This document shows positions 35,201-44,165 of a stretch of 49,630 nt of DNA, one piece after another. The notes under the pieces are model-generated. The model saw nothing but the letters and a program-made list of their open reading frames with translations. It was not told where the DNA came from and did no database searches. The DNA is taken from assembly GCA_012517205.1 (NCBI GenBank), contig JAAYVL010000158.1, positions 1 to 49,630 on the forward strand, given 5' to 3'. This DNA is from Verrucomicrobiota bacterium (GTDB lineage: Bacteria > Verrucomicrobiota > Verrucomicrobiia > Limisphaerales > UBA8199). The position numbers and the translations under genes are program-made. Numbering within the stretch: the first letter of the stretch is position 1; each line of letters begins with the position of its first letter.

Positions 35201-37185
35201 GGTTTGGCCGGGGCGGGCAATTGCCGGCGCGGGGCGGCCGCGTCGCCTCCGGCGTTCCCGGCGCCGCTGGCTCCCGGGCCTTTTCCCAGCCCCCCGCGCC
35301 CGCGTCCCAGGCTCTCGCGCATGGCGGCAAGCTCGTCCTCATCCAGCTTGCCATTGCCGTTCTTATCAAATCTCCGCAGCACCTCTTCCGGGCTCAACCT
35401 CGGCGGGGCATTCGTGCCGCTGGCGCCCGACCCGCCGCCGAGGCGGGCGGCCATGGCCGCGCGCATCGCTTCGCGCTCGTCGTCGTCCAGTTTGCCGTCG
35501 CCATTCTTGTCAAACTGTTTGAGCATCTCCTCCGGGTTGAAATTGCCGCGCGCGCGGCGGCTGTCGACGGCGCGCTCCTCGCCGCCGGCGGCGGGCTCGC
35601 CGGAAGACAAACCGGGCGCGGGCGCGGGCGGCGTTGTCCGTGGCGGAGCATTGGTGGCCGCGCCGGCCTTCTCACCCTCCGCCAGAACGCTGCCTTCCAA
35701 ATCCTTTTCCCGCGCCTCAAACGGCGGCGAAAGCAAGATTCGATCCCCCGGCTTCAACCCCTTGGTGATCTCGATAAACTTGGTGTTGAACATCCCCACC
35801 TCGACGGGGCGCGGCTCGGAGCGATGCCCATGCACGAGGTACGCCGCCGGCTGGCCCTGGTAGGTGGCGATGGCCTGGATGGGAACCGAAATGGCCCCGG
35901 CTATGTTCGTCACGATGATTTCGGCCTTGGCTGAGACCCCGGGCTTCACGTTCGGCAGGGTGTCGGTCAGGTAGATTTCGGTGTTATAGACTTTCAGGTT
36001 GGGATTGCCCCAGCGCGATTGCGTGTCCGGCAGCGGGGCGACTTTTTCCACCACGCCCCGAAACCGCTCGTCCGGCATCGAATCGAGCATGACAAACGCC
36101 GGAAGCCCGGGGCGAATCATGTTCACGTGGGATTCATGCACCTTGATCACCACTTTCATGCGGGACAGGTCCGGCAGCTTGATCAACTCCTGCCGGTTGC
36201 GGACGATGGCGCCGCCTTCAATCAGGGATTCGCTGCTGAAATGGCTGTCGCTGACCGGATAGACCACCAGCCCATCCTGCGGCGCCCGAATGATGGTCGC
36301 CGCCAGGTTCTTCTTGTCGCGCTCCAGTTTCTGTTCGCTGAGCGCCAGCGTGTTGGATTGGGTGATGAGGTCGGCGGAATACTGCGCCATTTTGCGCACG
36401 TTCTGGCTCACCACCCGGTCCAGCTCCTGCTCGGCCTGCAGCACCGCCGCCCGGTAGGTTTCGGCCTGCTTGACTTCGTCAAACTGCCGCAGCATCCAGA
36501 TGCTATTGCTGGCCACGATCAGCGCATTGGCGGAGTTGAGCACCGCCAGGCGGTCGCTATCCACCTTCTGCTTGGTCTCATATCCTTTGGCGGCCAGGTT
36601 GGTGGAATTGCGGTACGTATCCATGTTCACCATTAACTGGGCCTGGGCTTGCACGAGCTTGTTGCTGGCCTCGACCAGGTCCACCAACCGCTGGCCCTGC
36701 TCATATTTTTCCAGGTCAATCCGCGCCAGCTTCAGCTTGAGTTCCGCCGCCAGATACTCGCTGTTGGTCGCGCTCTTCTGTATCTCCAATTGCGCCAGCG
36801 CCTGCTCCACGCTGAACTTGGCCTTCTCGTAGTTGATTTGCTGCTGGTTTACCTGGTCCTGGGCCGAGGCGGAATCCAATTCGACCAGCAGGTCGCCCTT
36901 CTTCACATAGCTGCCTTCCGGCACGATGGAAATAATGCGCGCGGTGCCCTCCACCTCGCTGCGAATGCTATACTCGCTCACCGCCGAAAGCGTGCCGCCC
37001 TCGACCACGGAGACGGTGAAATCCCCGCGCTTGACCTCGTAGTAGGCCGTGGGCTCCACCGCGGGCCGGGCCGGGCGCAGCCACAGAATGACCAGCACCA
37101 GCAACACCAGCCCGGCGGCCCCGAACAGAACCGGACGGCGCCGCAGCACCGGGGGAAGTTTGTCCAAAAGATTACTCGCGTTCAT
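35197..37185 (-). CDS. HlyD/MacA-type periplasmic adaptor with two C-terminal EF-hand motifs
   Basis: The 662-residue protein has an N-terminal membrane anchor (about 15-32, VLFGAAGLVLLVLVILWL). A lipoyl-like half follows (SIRSEVEGTARIISIVPEGSYVKKGDLLVELD, shown in part), then a long coiled-coil hairpin (about 110-280), the second lipoyl half (DGLVVYPVSD) and beta-barrel domains up to about 500. The C-terminal ~130 residues carry two canonical 12-residue EF-hand loops, DKNGDGKLDDDE (559-570) and DKNGNGKLDEDE (607-618), each preceded by PEE-x-L-x2-F. The extension would lie in the periplasm and bind Ca2+. The gene overlaps both neighbours by four bases. Confidence 0.88.
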   Translation of the reverse strand: MNASNLLDKLPPVLRRRPVLFGAAGLVLLVLVILWLRPARPAVEPTAYYEVKRGDFTVSVVEGGTLSAVSEYSIRSEVEGTARIISIVPEGSYVKKGDLLVELDSASAQDQVNQQQINYEKAKFSVEQALAQLEIQKSATNSEYLAAELKLKLARIDLEKYEQGQRLVDLVEASNKLVQAQAQLMVNMDTYRNSTNLAAKGYETKQKVDSDRLAVLNSANALIVASNSIWMLRQFDEVKQAETYRAAVLQAEQELDRVVSQNVRKMAQYSADLITQSNTLALSEQKLERDKKNLAATIIRAPQDGLVVYPVSDSHFSSESLIEGGAIVRNRQELIKLPDLSRMKVVIKVHESHVNMIRPGLPAFVMLDSMPDERFRGVVEKVAPLPDTQSRWGNPNLKVYNTEIYLTDTLPNVKPGVSAKAEIIVTNIAGAISVPIQAIATYQGQPAAYLVHGHRSEPRPVEVGMFNTKFIEITKGLKPGDRILLSPPFEAREKDLEGSVLAEGEKAGAATNAPPRTTPPAPAPGLSSGEPAAGGEERAVDSRRARGNFNPEEMLKQFDKNGDGKLDDDEREAMRAAMAARLGGGSGASGTNAPPRLSPEEVLRRFDKNGNGKLDEDELAAMRESLGRGRGGLGKGPGASGAGNAGGDAAAPRRQLPAPAKP

Positions 37186-39020
37186 GAAGTCGGTTCCAAG
37201 AAGTTTTCCGGCGGCAACACCTGGTCGTCCGGCATTCGCAGCGGCGACGGCCCGCGCTGCTCCGGCGTCAACCGCTCGCGCAGCGGGTCCTGCAGCCAGA
37301 ACCGCTCCGGCCGGGTGTCTATGAGTCCCACGTTAAGCAGCAGCGTCAGGCGCGCCGTCAGATACTGGGCGTAAATCGTGGCCAGGCTGTTTTGCGCCTG
37401 GATCAGTCCGTCCTGCGCCTCACGCACATCGCGGATGGTGGCGCGCCCGGCCTCCATCAGCATGAGGTTGTTCTCGACCCGCCGCTGCGCGACTTTCAAC
37501 GATTCCGCCGCGCTGACATGGTTGAGGCGGGCTTGCTCCAGCGTCCGCAGCCCCCGATCCAGGCGATCCCGGAAGTTGTCCAGCGTCAGGCTCAGCGCGC
37601 GCAGTTGCGCCTCGAACGCGACCAGCGACCTCCGGTACTGGTTGCGCTCGCGCAGCCGATCCAGCGGCAAATTAAGGCGCACCCCGGCGCTATACTGCAC
37701 CTTGCCCGGATCGAAGTTCGTATAATCGTCCGGAGGCTCCGACGCGAGGCTCGCGCTCCCAATAAGATTCACATCCGCCCGCAACTGGTCGGCCGCCACC
37801 CGCACCTTGCGCTTGCTGTCCTCGAAGCGGTCAATGGCGTTGAGCACCTCCATCTGGCTCTGCACGCAAATGGCAAACGCCGCCCGGCGATCGAGGTCAA
37901 CCGGGATCAGCCCCGCCCCGATCAGCTCCTCGAGGTCGCGGTCGTCCAGAAATAATTGCGCCGCCAGCGGGATGCCCAGCCGCAGCTTGAACGCGTCCAG
38001 CGCGCTCAAATACGACGCCAGCGAGTCAATATAATCCGTCCGGGCCTTCAGTTCGGCCGTGCGCGCATCATCCGCGTTGCTCAGCCGCTCGCGGTCCACG
38101 GCCCGGGCCTGCAGATACCGGGTCGTCTCCACGCGGTTGGTGTAGTTGCGGTAATTGTTCCGGACAATATCCTTTTGCGTCAGCAGCCCGAAATACGCGC
38201 TGACCGTTCCCACCGCGAACTCCTGCTGGTACAGGCTGTAGGTGCGCACGGCATAAACCACGTCGCGCTCGGCCTGCGTCAACGCCTCCACCGCCGGGCT
38301 GTTGATGCCAAAACCGCGCAGCAGCGGCTGCGTCAGGTTCACCGAAAGCACGTTGATGACCGATTGCCGCGCCGTCGCCGCCGGCTGGCCGCCAAAATAC
38401 CGCACCAGGTCGTTGGCCAGCGCCATCGTCAGCGAACCGCCGGTCTTGAGCAACTGGTTGACCCCCACCTTGCTCGCCACGCTCCCCACGTCCGCGCCAT
38501 CGGGGCTGCCGGCAATCTGCGGCGTGGCCTGGGCAAAGAACTGCGGGCTGAACTCGTAGCGCGCGCCCGTCAGCGCCAGGGCCGCCAGGTATAATTGCTC
38601 CTTTTGCGTCTGATACTCGCGGCTGTTCTCCACCGCCAGTTGCAACGCCTGGTCCAGGTTCACGAAAAAGCGGTTGCTCACCGCGCGATCATCCAGAACC
38701 TCCGCGGGAGAAATAGTCTTCGGATCCCGGTCGGAATACCGTGTCTGGATCGAAAATTCATTGGTATGCCCGAAAACCCGCCGCTCCATCTGCTGGATAA
38801 TGGCGTAGCTCTCCTTGTCCGCCGACCGCCGGTAATGCCGGGCGGTGCAGCCGCTCAATAGCAACCCGATCAGGACCACCGCCGCCACGCCGCCCCCCCC
38901 GCCCCAACCGCGCCGCGCCCGCCCGCCCCCCGTCCAGACAGCCGCGCGCGCCCCCGGCGCCTGGTCTGGCAGGCGGCACGCCGGATCCGGTTGGGCCCAT
39001 GTCTTTGGGTGGCGACTCAT
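37182..39020 (-). CDS. TolC-family outer-membrane efflux lipoprotein
   Basis: The ~612-residue protein has a lipoprotein signal, VAAVVLIGLLLSGC, with the lipobox Cys near residue 58. It also has the repeated alpha-helical hairpins of the outer-membrane efflux family: QALQLAVENSREYQTQKEQLY, LTQPLLRGFGIN and LRERNQYRRSLVAFE are typical. It would form the trimeric outer-membrane channel. It overlaps the adaptor gene by four bases. The ATG at 39020 is preferred; an in-frame TTG at 39041 would add seven residues. It is the first gene of the export operon. Confidence 0.9.
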   Translation of the reverse strand: MSRHPKTWAQPDPACRLPDQAPGARAAVWTGGGRARRGWGGGGGVAAVVLIGLLLSGCTARHYRRSADKESYAIIQQMERRVFGHTNEFSIQTRYSDRDPKTISPAEVLDDRAVSNRFFVNLDQALQLAVENSREYQTQKEQLYLAALALTGARYEFSPQFFAQATPQIAGSPDGADVGSVASKVGVNQLLKTGGSLTMALANDLVRYFGGQPAATARQSVINVLSVNLTQPLLRGFGINSPAVEALTQAERDVVYAVRTYSLYQQEFAVGTVSAYFGLLTQKDIVRNNYRNYTNRVETTRYLQARAVDRERLSNADDARTAELKARTDYIDSLASYLSALDAFKLRLGIPLAAQLFLDDRDLEELIGAGLIPVDLDRRAAFAICVQSQMEVLNAIDRFEDSKRKVRVAADQLRADVNLIGSASLASEPPDDYTNFDPGKVQYSAGVRLNLPLDRLRERNQYRRSLVAFEAQLRALSLTLDNFRDRLDRGLRTLEQARLNHVSAAESLKVAQRRVENNLMLMEAGRATIRDVREAQDGLIQAQNSLATIYAQYLTARLTLLLNVGLIDTRPERFWLQDPLRERLTPEQRGPSPLRMPDDQVLPPENFLEPTS

Positions 39021-39123
39021 GCTGCGATTCCGCAGGCGCAAACGTAGCCAAAGCCGCCAACCAGGAGCAAGGGTGTTCTTGGCGCCGCGCGCCGCCGCCG
39101 CCCGTCGCTGTCCAAAAGCCGCC

Positions 39124-41949
39124 TCAATGCGCCGCCAGCCAGTTTTCCCCCTCGCCCATCTCCACCGCCATGGCCACCTCCAGCGGCAGGGCGGTCGTCA
39201 TGATCTCCCCGACCAGCCGCCGGACTTCCTCCCGCTCCGGCAGGTAAAGATCAAACACCAGTTCATCGTGGACCTGGAGCAGCATCCGGCTCCGCAGCCC
39301 CCGGCGGACCAGTTCCCGGTGAATGGCAACCATGGCCAGCTTAATCATGTCTGCCGCGCTGCCCTGGATGGGGGCATTGATGGCATTGCGCTCGGCGGCG
39401 GCGCGCGCGGTGTCGTTGGCCGAACGAATATCCCGGAGGTAACGCCGCCGCCCGGTGACCGTCTCGACATAGCCCCGCTCGCGGGCCCGGGCGATCGTCT
39501 CGTCCCGGTAGCGCCGGATGCCGGGGAACTGCTGGAAGTATTGCGCGATGATGGTGCCCGCCTCGGCGCGCGAAATGCCCAGCCGCTGGGACAAACCAAA
39601 CGCCGAAATGCCATAGGCGATGCCGAAGTTCACCATCTTGGCCTTGCGCCGCATCTCGGGCGTCACCTCCCCGGGCGGAATGCCGAAGACCCGGGCGGCG
39701 GTCGCCGTGTGAATATCCGCGCCGCTCCGAAACGCCTCCAGCATGACCGTCTCGCGGCTCAGCGCGGCGAGTATCCGCAGCTCGATTTGCGAATAGTCCG
39801 CCGCCAGCAGCCGATACTCGGGGCCGCGCGGCACAAAGGCTTTGCGGATTTCCTGCCCCCGCTCCGTGCGGATGGGGATATTCTGCACGTTGGGGTTCTG
39901 CGAACTGAGCCGCCCGGTCGCGGTCATCACCTGGTGATAAGTGGTGTGCACCCGCCCCGTCCCGGGCCAGATGGCCTCCGGCAGGGCGTCAGCATACGTG
40001 GACTTGAGCTTGGCGGCGGCGCGATACTCCAGCAGCCGCCGCACAATCTCATGGTCGGCGGCCAGCGCCTGCAAGGTTTGCTCGTCGGTGGCATACTGGC
40101 CCGTCCGGGTCTTCCGGGGCGCCGCGCCGAGCTTGAGCACGTCGAACAGAATCTGCCCCAACTGCCGGGGAGAATTGAGGTTGAACGGGGTGCCCGCCAG
40201 CCGGTAAATCGCCTTCTCCGCCGCGCCCATCTCCCCGGCCAACTGCGCCGCAAACTCGGCCAGCGCCGCGGCATCCACCTTGATGCCCTCGTATTCCATG
40301 TCCACCAAAACCGGAATCAGCGGCGCTTCCACCTCATAAAAAACCCGCTCCTGCCCCCGGGCCTTCAGCAGCGGCTCCAGGACGGCGCGCAGTTGCCAGG
40401 TCACGTCGGCGTCCTCGGCGGCATACTCGGCCACCTGCCCCACGGGCACGTCGGCCAGGCTGGCCCGCGCCGCCCCGGAATCCCCCAGCAACCGGCCAAT
40501 CGGAATGGGCGTGTAGTCCAGATAAACCTCGGCCAGGTGATCCATGCCGTGGCGCATCTCCGGCTCCAGCAGGCTGTGCGCAATCAGGGTGTCAAAGAGC
40601 TTCCCGCCGACGGAAATGCCCTGCCACTTCAAAACGCTCAGGTCGAACTTGAGATTATGCCCCACTTTCTCGATCCGCTCCGACTCCAGCACCGGCCGAA
40701 ACTCCTCCAGCACCGGCGCCGCCCGGGGCGCCGGCGGCAGGGGAACGTAATAGCCGGAATGCGCCGCAAAGCTGAACGCCAGCCCCACCAGGCGCGCCGC
40801 CTTCGGGTCCAGGCTGGTGGTCTCGATATCCAGGCAGAAGGAATCCAGCCCCTGCAGCTTCCGGATGAGTTGCGCGCGCTCGGCCGCCGTGGCGGCCAGG
40901 TGATACTGGTGCGGCACCTCCGCAAGGGTCTTCAGCCCGGGCCGCGCCGCCGCCCCGGGTTTCGGTTTCGCCGCCGCCGCCTCCGGCTCCCCCAGCAACA
41001 CCAATTGCTCGCCCGCCCGCCCCCGCGCCCCGCCCGCCCCCGCCGGGACGCTCCCCCGCGCGCGCCCCGCCCGAAACTCCTCCCCGAACAGCCGCCGCCC
41101 CAGCGCGTTGAACTCGAACTCGGCCAGCAACTCCCGGAGCTTTTCCTCGTTGCGCGGCCGCACCCGGAGCGCGTCCAGTTCGAGCTCCAGCGGCGCGTCG
41201 CACCGGATGGTCGCCAGCCGCCGGGATTGCCGCGCCTGCTCCGGGTGCGCCTCCAGGGCCTGCCGCACGCGCCCGGTCAATTCGCCAACATGGGCCAGCA
41301 GGTTCTCCAGCGTGCCATACTGCGCGATGAGCTTCACCGCGGTCTTCTCGCCTATCCCGGGCACGCCCGGAATGTTGTCGGACGCGTCGCCCATCAGCGC
41401 CAGCACCTCCACCACCTGCTCGGCGCGCGACACGCCCCACCGGGCCTGGATCTCCGCCAGCCCCAGAATCTCCGCCCCGTCCCCGCCCCGCGCCGGCTTG
41501 AAGATAAAATTGTGCGCGCTGACCAGCTGCCCGAAATCCTTGTCCGACGTGACCATGTAGGACTGGAAGCCCTCCCGCTCCGCGCGCCGCACCAGCGTGC
41601 CGATGAGATCATCCGCCTCGAAGCCATCCAGGGCCAGCGCGGGAATATTGAACGCCTCGAGCATCCGCCGCACGTGCGGCAGCGCGGCGCTCAGATCCTC
41701 CGGCATCTCCTGCCGGGTCGCCTTGTACGCGGCAAACTCCCGATGCCGGTGCGTCGGCGCCGCCGTGTCAAACGCCACCCCCAGGTGCGTCGGCTCCCAG
41801 CCGCCCAGGATGTTCAGCAGCGTCTGGGTGAACCCGTAAAGCGCCGACGTATTCACCCCCTGCGACGTCAGCACCGGCCGGGCGATAAACGCAAAGTGCG
41901 CCCGGTACACCAGCGCCATGCCGTCCAGCAAAAACAATCTCTTCGCCAT
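39124..41949 (-). CDS. polA: DNA polymerase I
   Basis: The 941-residue protein has all three PolA parts. The 5'-3' exonuclease (about 1-300) starts MAKRLFLLDGMALVYRAHFAF with VTSDKDFGQLV and the helix-hairpin-helix GVPGIGEKTAVKLI. The 3'-5' proofreading domain keeps the catalytic residues: DIETTSLD, the Asn/Asp in VGHNLKFDLSVL, and Tyr-x3-Asp in YAAEDADV. The polymerase domain has DYSQIELRILA, RRKAKMVNFGIAYG and QVHDELVFDL. It fills gaps in repair and removes RNA primers. The frame is open well upstream of 41949 through the divergent gene, but MAKRLFLLDG is the family start. Confidence 0.97.
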   Translation of the reverse strand: MAKRLFLLDGMALVYRAHFAFIARPVLTSQGVNTSALYGFTQTLLNILGGWEPTHLGVAFDTAAPTHRHREFAAYKATRQEMPEDLSAALPHVRRMLEAFNIPALALDGFEADDLIGTLVRRAEREGFQSYMVTSDKDFGQLVSAHNFIFKPARGGDGAEILGLAEIQARWGVSRAEQVVEVLALMGDASDNIPGVPGIGEKTAVKLIAQYGTLENLLAHVGELTGRVRQALEAHPEQARQSRRLATIRCDAPLELELDALRVRPRNEEKLRELLAEFEFNALGRRLFGEEFRAGRARGSVPAGAGGARGRAGEQLVLLGEPEAAAAKPKPGAAARPGLKTLAEVPHQYHLAATAAERAQLIRKLQGLDSFCLDIETTSLDPKAARLVGLAFSFAAHSGYYVPLPPAPRAAPVLEEFRPVLESERIEKVGHNLKFDLSVLKWQGISVGGKLFDTLIAHSLLEPEMRHGMDHLAEVYLDYTPIPIGRLLGDSGAARASLADVPVGQVAEYAAEDADVTWQLRAVLEPLLKARGQERVFYEVEAPLIPVLVDMEYEGIKVDAAALAEFAAQLAGEMGAAEKAIYRLAGTPFNLNSPRQLGQILFDVLKLGAAPRKTRTGQYATDEQTLQALAADHEIVRRLLEYRAAAKLKSTYADALPEAIWPGTGRVHTTYHQVMTATGRLSSQNPNVQNIPIRTERGQEIRKAFVPRGPEYRLLAADYSQIELRILAALSRETVMLEAFRSGADIHTATAARVFGIPPGEVTPEMRRKAKMVNFGIAYGISAFGLSQRLGISRAEAGTIIAQYFQQFPGIRRYRDETIARARERGYVETVTGRRRYLRDIRSANDTARAAAERNAINAPIQGSAADMIKLAMVAIHRELVRRGLRSRMLLQVHDELVFDLYLPEREEVRRLVGEIMTTALPLEVAMAVEMGEGENWLAAH

Positions 41950-42102
41950 GCCCCCAGCATAACGCCGCCCCCGGGGAAAAGCCCGCTTTATTCCGGCCGC
42001 CGGCGGAAGCCCGCCCCCGCCCCCGCCCGCCCGCGCCGCGCCCCCGCCCGCCTTTTTCGCTCGCTTCGCCCGCCGCGATGCGCGAATCTGGGGCCGGCCT
42101 GA
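41950..42102. other. Divergent promoter region between polA and the NYN-domain gene
   Basis: This 153-bp, very C-rich (plus-strand) stretch must carry both outward promoters. No clear -35/-10 pair was seen. Confidence 0.4.
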
Positions 42103-42921
42103 ATGACCACGATTATGAAAACCCAAGCTCCCAATGCGACCATGGCGGTGTACCTGGACCTGGAAAACATCGCGCGCGGCGCGCTCGACGCCCGCTACCC
42201 GACGTTCAGCATCCAAAAAGTCCTCGAACGCCTGCTGCTCAAAGGCCACATCGTCGTCAAGAAAGCCTATTGCGACTTCGACCGCTACAAAACGTTCAAA
42301 CGCGACCTCCACGAAGCCGCCTTCGAGCTCATCGAAATCCCCCACGTCCGCCAATCCGGCAAAAACTCCGCCGACATCCGCATGGTCGTGGATGCGCTGG
42401 ACCTGTGCTACACCAAGGGCCATGTGGATACCTTCGTCATCATCAGCGGCGACTCGGACTTCTCCCCGCTGGTCAGCAAGCTGCGCGAGAACGCCAAAAC
42501 GGTCATCGGCGTGGGAGTCAAGAACTCCACCGCCGACCTCTTTATCAGCAACTGCGACGAATTCATCTATTACGACGACCTGGTCCGCGCCGCGCCGCCC
42601 CGGGCGCGGCGGCAGGCCGCGGCCAGCGCCCCGGCGGCCAAACCCGCCGCCGAAACCAACGCCGGGCCCTCGCGGGAAAAAGCCTTCGAGCTGGTGGAGG
42701 AAACCCTCGAGGCCATCAGCCAGGAGCGCGAGGCGGACGAACCCATCTGGGGCTCGATGATCAAGCAGGCCATCAAACGCCGCAACCCCGGCTTCAACGA
42801 ACGCGCCTACGGGTTCCGCTCCTTTAACGACCTGCTCCAGAAAGCCCAGGAACGCGGCCTGCTGCAACTCCAGGCGGACGAAAAATCAGGCGGCTACACC
42901 GTGCGCGCGCTGCCGGAATGA
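42103..42921 (+). CDS. NYN-domain putative RNase with C-terminal OST-HTH/LOTUS domain
   Basis: The 272-residue protein has an N-terminal NYN (PIN-like, LabA/DUF88) domain with the acidic metal site: AVYLDLENIARG, AYCDFDRYKTF, SADIRMVVDAL and FVIISGDSDFSPLV. A low-complexity Ala/Pro linker (about 168-190) leads to an OST-HTH/LOTUS-like domain (about 195-270: KAFELVEETLEAI, IWGSMIKQAIKRRNPGFNERAYGF, FNDLLQKAQERGLLQL), which binds RNA. The combination predicts an RNA-cleaving or RNA-handling protein. Its TGA overlaps the ATG of the flavoprotein gene (42918-42921). The start ATG at 42103 could also be 42115 or 42142. Confidence 0.85.
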   Translation: MTTIMKTQAPNATMAVYLDLENIARGALDARYPTFSIQKVLERLLLKGHIVVKKAYCDFDRYKTFKRDLHEAAFELIEIPHVRQSGKNSADIRMVVDALDLCYTKGHVDTFVIISGDSDFSPLVSKLRENAKTVIGVGVKNSTADLFISNCDEFIYYDDLVRAAPPRARRQAAASAPAAKPAAETNAGPSREKAFELVEETLEAISQEREADEPIWGSMIKQAIKRRNPGFNERAYGFRSFNDLLQKAQERGLLQLQADEKSGGYTVRALPE

Positions 42922-44165
42922 ACCCCCCGCGCGTCGTTGTCGCGGGCGGCGGCGCCGCCGGCTGCTTCGCCGCCATCACCTGCGCGGAAGCGGCCCCCGC
43001 TACCCGGGTCACCGTGCTCGAAAAAAGCCCGCTCTTCCTCGCCAAAGTGCGAATCTCCGGCGGCGGACGCTGCAATGTCACCCACGCCTGCTTCGAACCC
43101 CGGGACCTCAGCCGCCATTACCCGCGCGGGGGCGCCGCCTTGCGCGGCCCCTTCACCCGCTTCCAGCCCCGGGACACCCGCGCCTGGTTTGAACGCCGCG
43201 GCGTGAAACTCAAAATCGAGCCCGATGGGCGCATGTTCCCGGCCGGCGATTCCTCGCGCGCCATCCTCGAATGTCTGACGCGCTCCGCCCGCGCCGCCGG
43301 CGTGACCCTGCGGCCCCGCTGCGAAGTCACGGCCCTCGCGCGCCGGCCGGCGGGCGGCTTCACCCTCGCGCTGGCCGGGGGAGAACGCCTCGACTGCGAA
43401 CGGCTCATGCTGGCCACCGGCGGCTGCCGCACCGCCGCGGACGGCAGCCTGCCGCTCGCCCTCGGCCACTCCCTCGAACCCCCGGTGCCCTCGCTCTTCG
43501 CGTTTCGCCTCGCCACCCCGTGGGGGCGCGAACTGGCGGGCGTCGCCGTCGCGGACGCGGAACTCTCGCTCCCCGGCCCGGGCTTGCGCGAACGCGGCCC
43601 CCTGCTCTTCACCCACACCGGCCTGAGCGGCCCGGCCATCTTGCGCCTCTCCGCCTGGGGCGCCCGGGCGCTGCACGCGGCGCGCTACCAGTTCCCGCTG
43701 CGCGTCAACTGGCTGCCGCATCTCGGCCCGGCGGCCCTCGCCGCCCAACTGGACCACCGCCGCGCCGCGGAACCGGCGCGCCGCATCGCAAACTCCCCCC
43801 TGTCCCCCCTGCCCGCCCGGCTCTGGCAGCGCCTCGTGCAGGCGGCCGGCATCCCCCCTGAAACCCGCTGGGCCGGCCTGCCGCGCGCCGCCCGGCATCA
43901 GCTCATCGAACACCTCCGCGCCACCGAACTGCAAGTGAACGGCCGCAGCCCAAACCAGGACGAGTTCGTCACCTGCGGCGGCGTGCGCTTGCGCGAAGTC
44001 AACTTCCACACCATGGAAAGCCGCCTTTGCCCGGGGCTCTACTTCGGCGGCGAACTCCTGGACATTGACGGGCTGACCGGCGGCTTCAACCTGCAGGCCG
44101 CCTGGACCACCGGCTGGATTGCGGGCCGGGCCATGGCCGGCCTCACCGGACAGACCCCCCCATGA
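42918..44165 (+). CDS. HI0933/YhiN-type NAD(P)/FAD-dependent oxidoreductase
   Basis: The 415-residue flavoprotein starts with an FAD-binding motif, RVVVAGGGAAGCFAAITCAE, and has the family hallmark ISGGGRCNVTHACFEP, then DGRMFPAGDSSRAILECL, MLATGGCR, LLFTHTGLSGPAILRLS and the C-terminal GELLDIDGLTGGFNLQ AAWTTG. No substrate is established for most of the family; some members have been named aminoacetone oxidase or linked to tRNA dihydrouridine chemistry, neither of which the sequence can decide. It is coupled by four-base ATGA overlaps to the NYN gene before it and the glycosylase gene after it. Confidence 0.87.
   Translation: MNPPRVVVAGGGAAGCFAAITCAEAAPATRVTVLEKSPLFLAKVRISGGGRCNVTHACFEPRDLSRHYPRGGAALRGPFTRFQPRDTRAWFERRGVKLKIEPDGRMFPAGDSSRAILECLTRSARAAGVTLRPRCEVTALARRPAGGFTLALAGGERLDCERLMLATGGCRTAADGSLPLALGHSLEPPVPSLFAFRLATPWGRELAGVAVADAELSLPGPGLRERGPLLFTHTGLSGPAILRLSAWGARALHAARYQFPLRVNWLPHLGPAALAAQLDHRRAAEPARRIANSPLSPLPARLWQRLVQAAGIPPETRWAGLPRAARHQLIEHLRATELQVNGRSPNQDEFVTCGGVRLREVNFHTMESRLCPGLYFGGELLDIDGLTGGFNLQAAWTTGWIAGRAMAGLTGQTPP

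Noticed and set aside
38845..42102. A 1085-codon open frame on the plus strand, antisense to polA and the channel gene
   Set aside because: It is Pro/Arg/His-rich with no family motif, and lies exactly opposite polA and tolC, which have clear motifs. It is a shadow produced by GC-rich codon positions.
41950..42867. In-frame N-terminal extension of polA through the divergent gene
   Set aside because: The extension has no polymerase similarity and is opposite the NYN-domain gene. The family start MAKRLFLLDG is at 41949.
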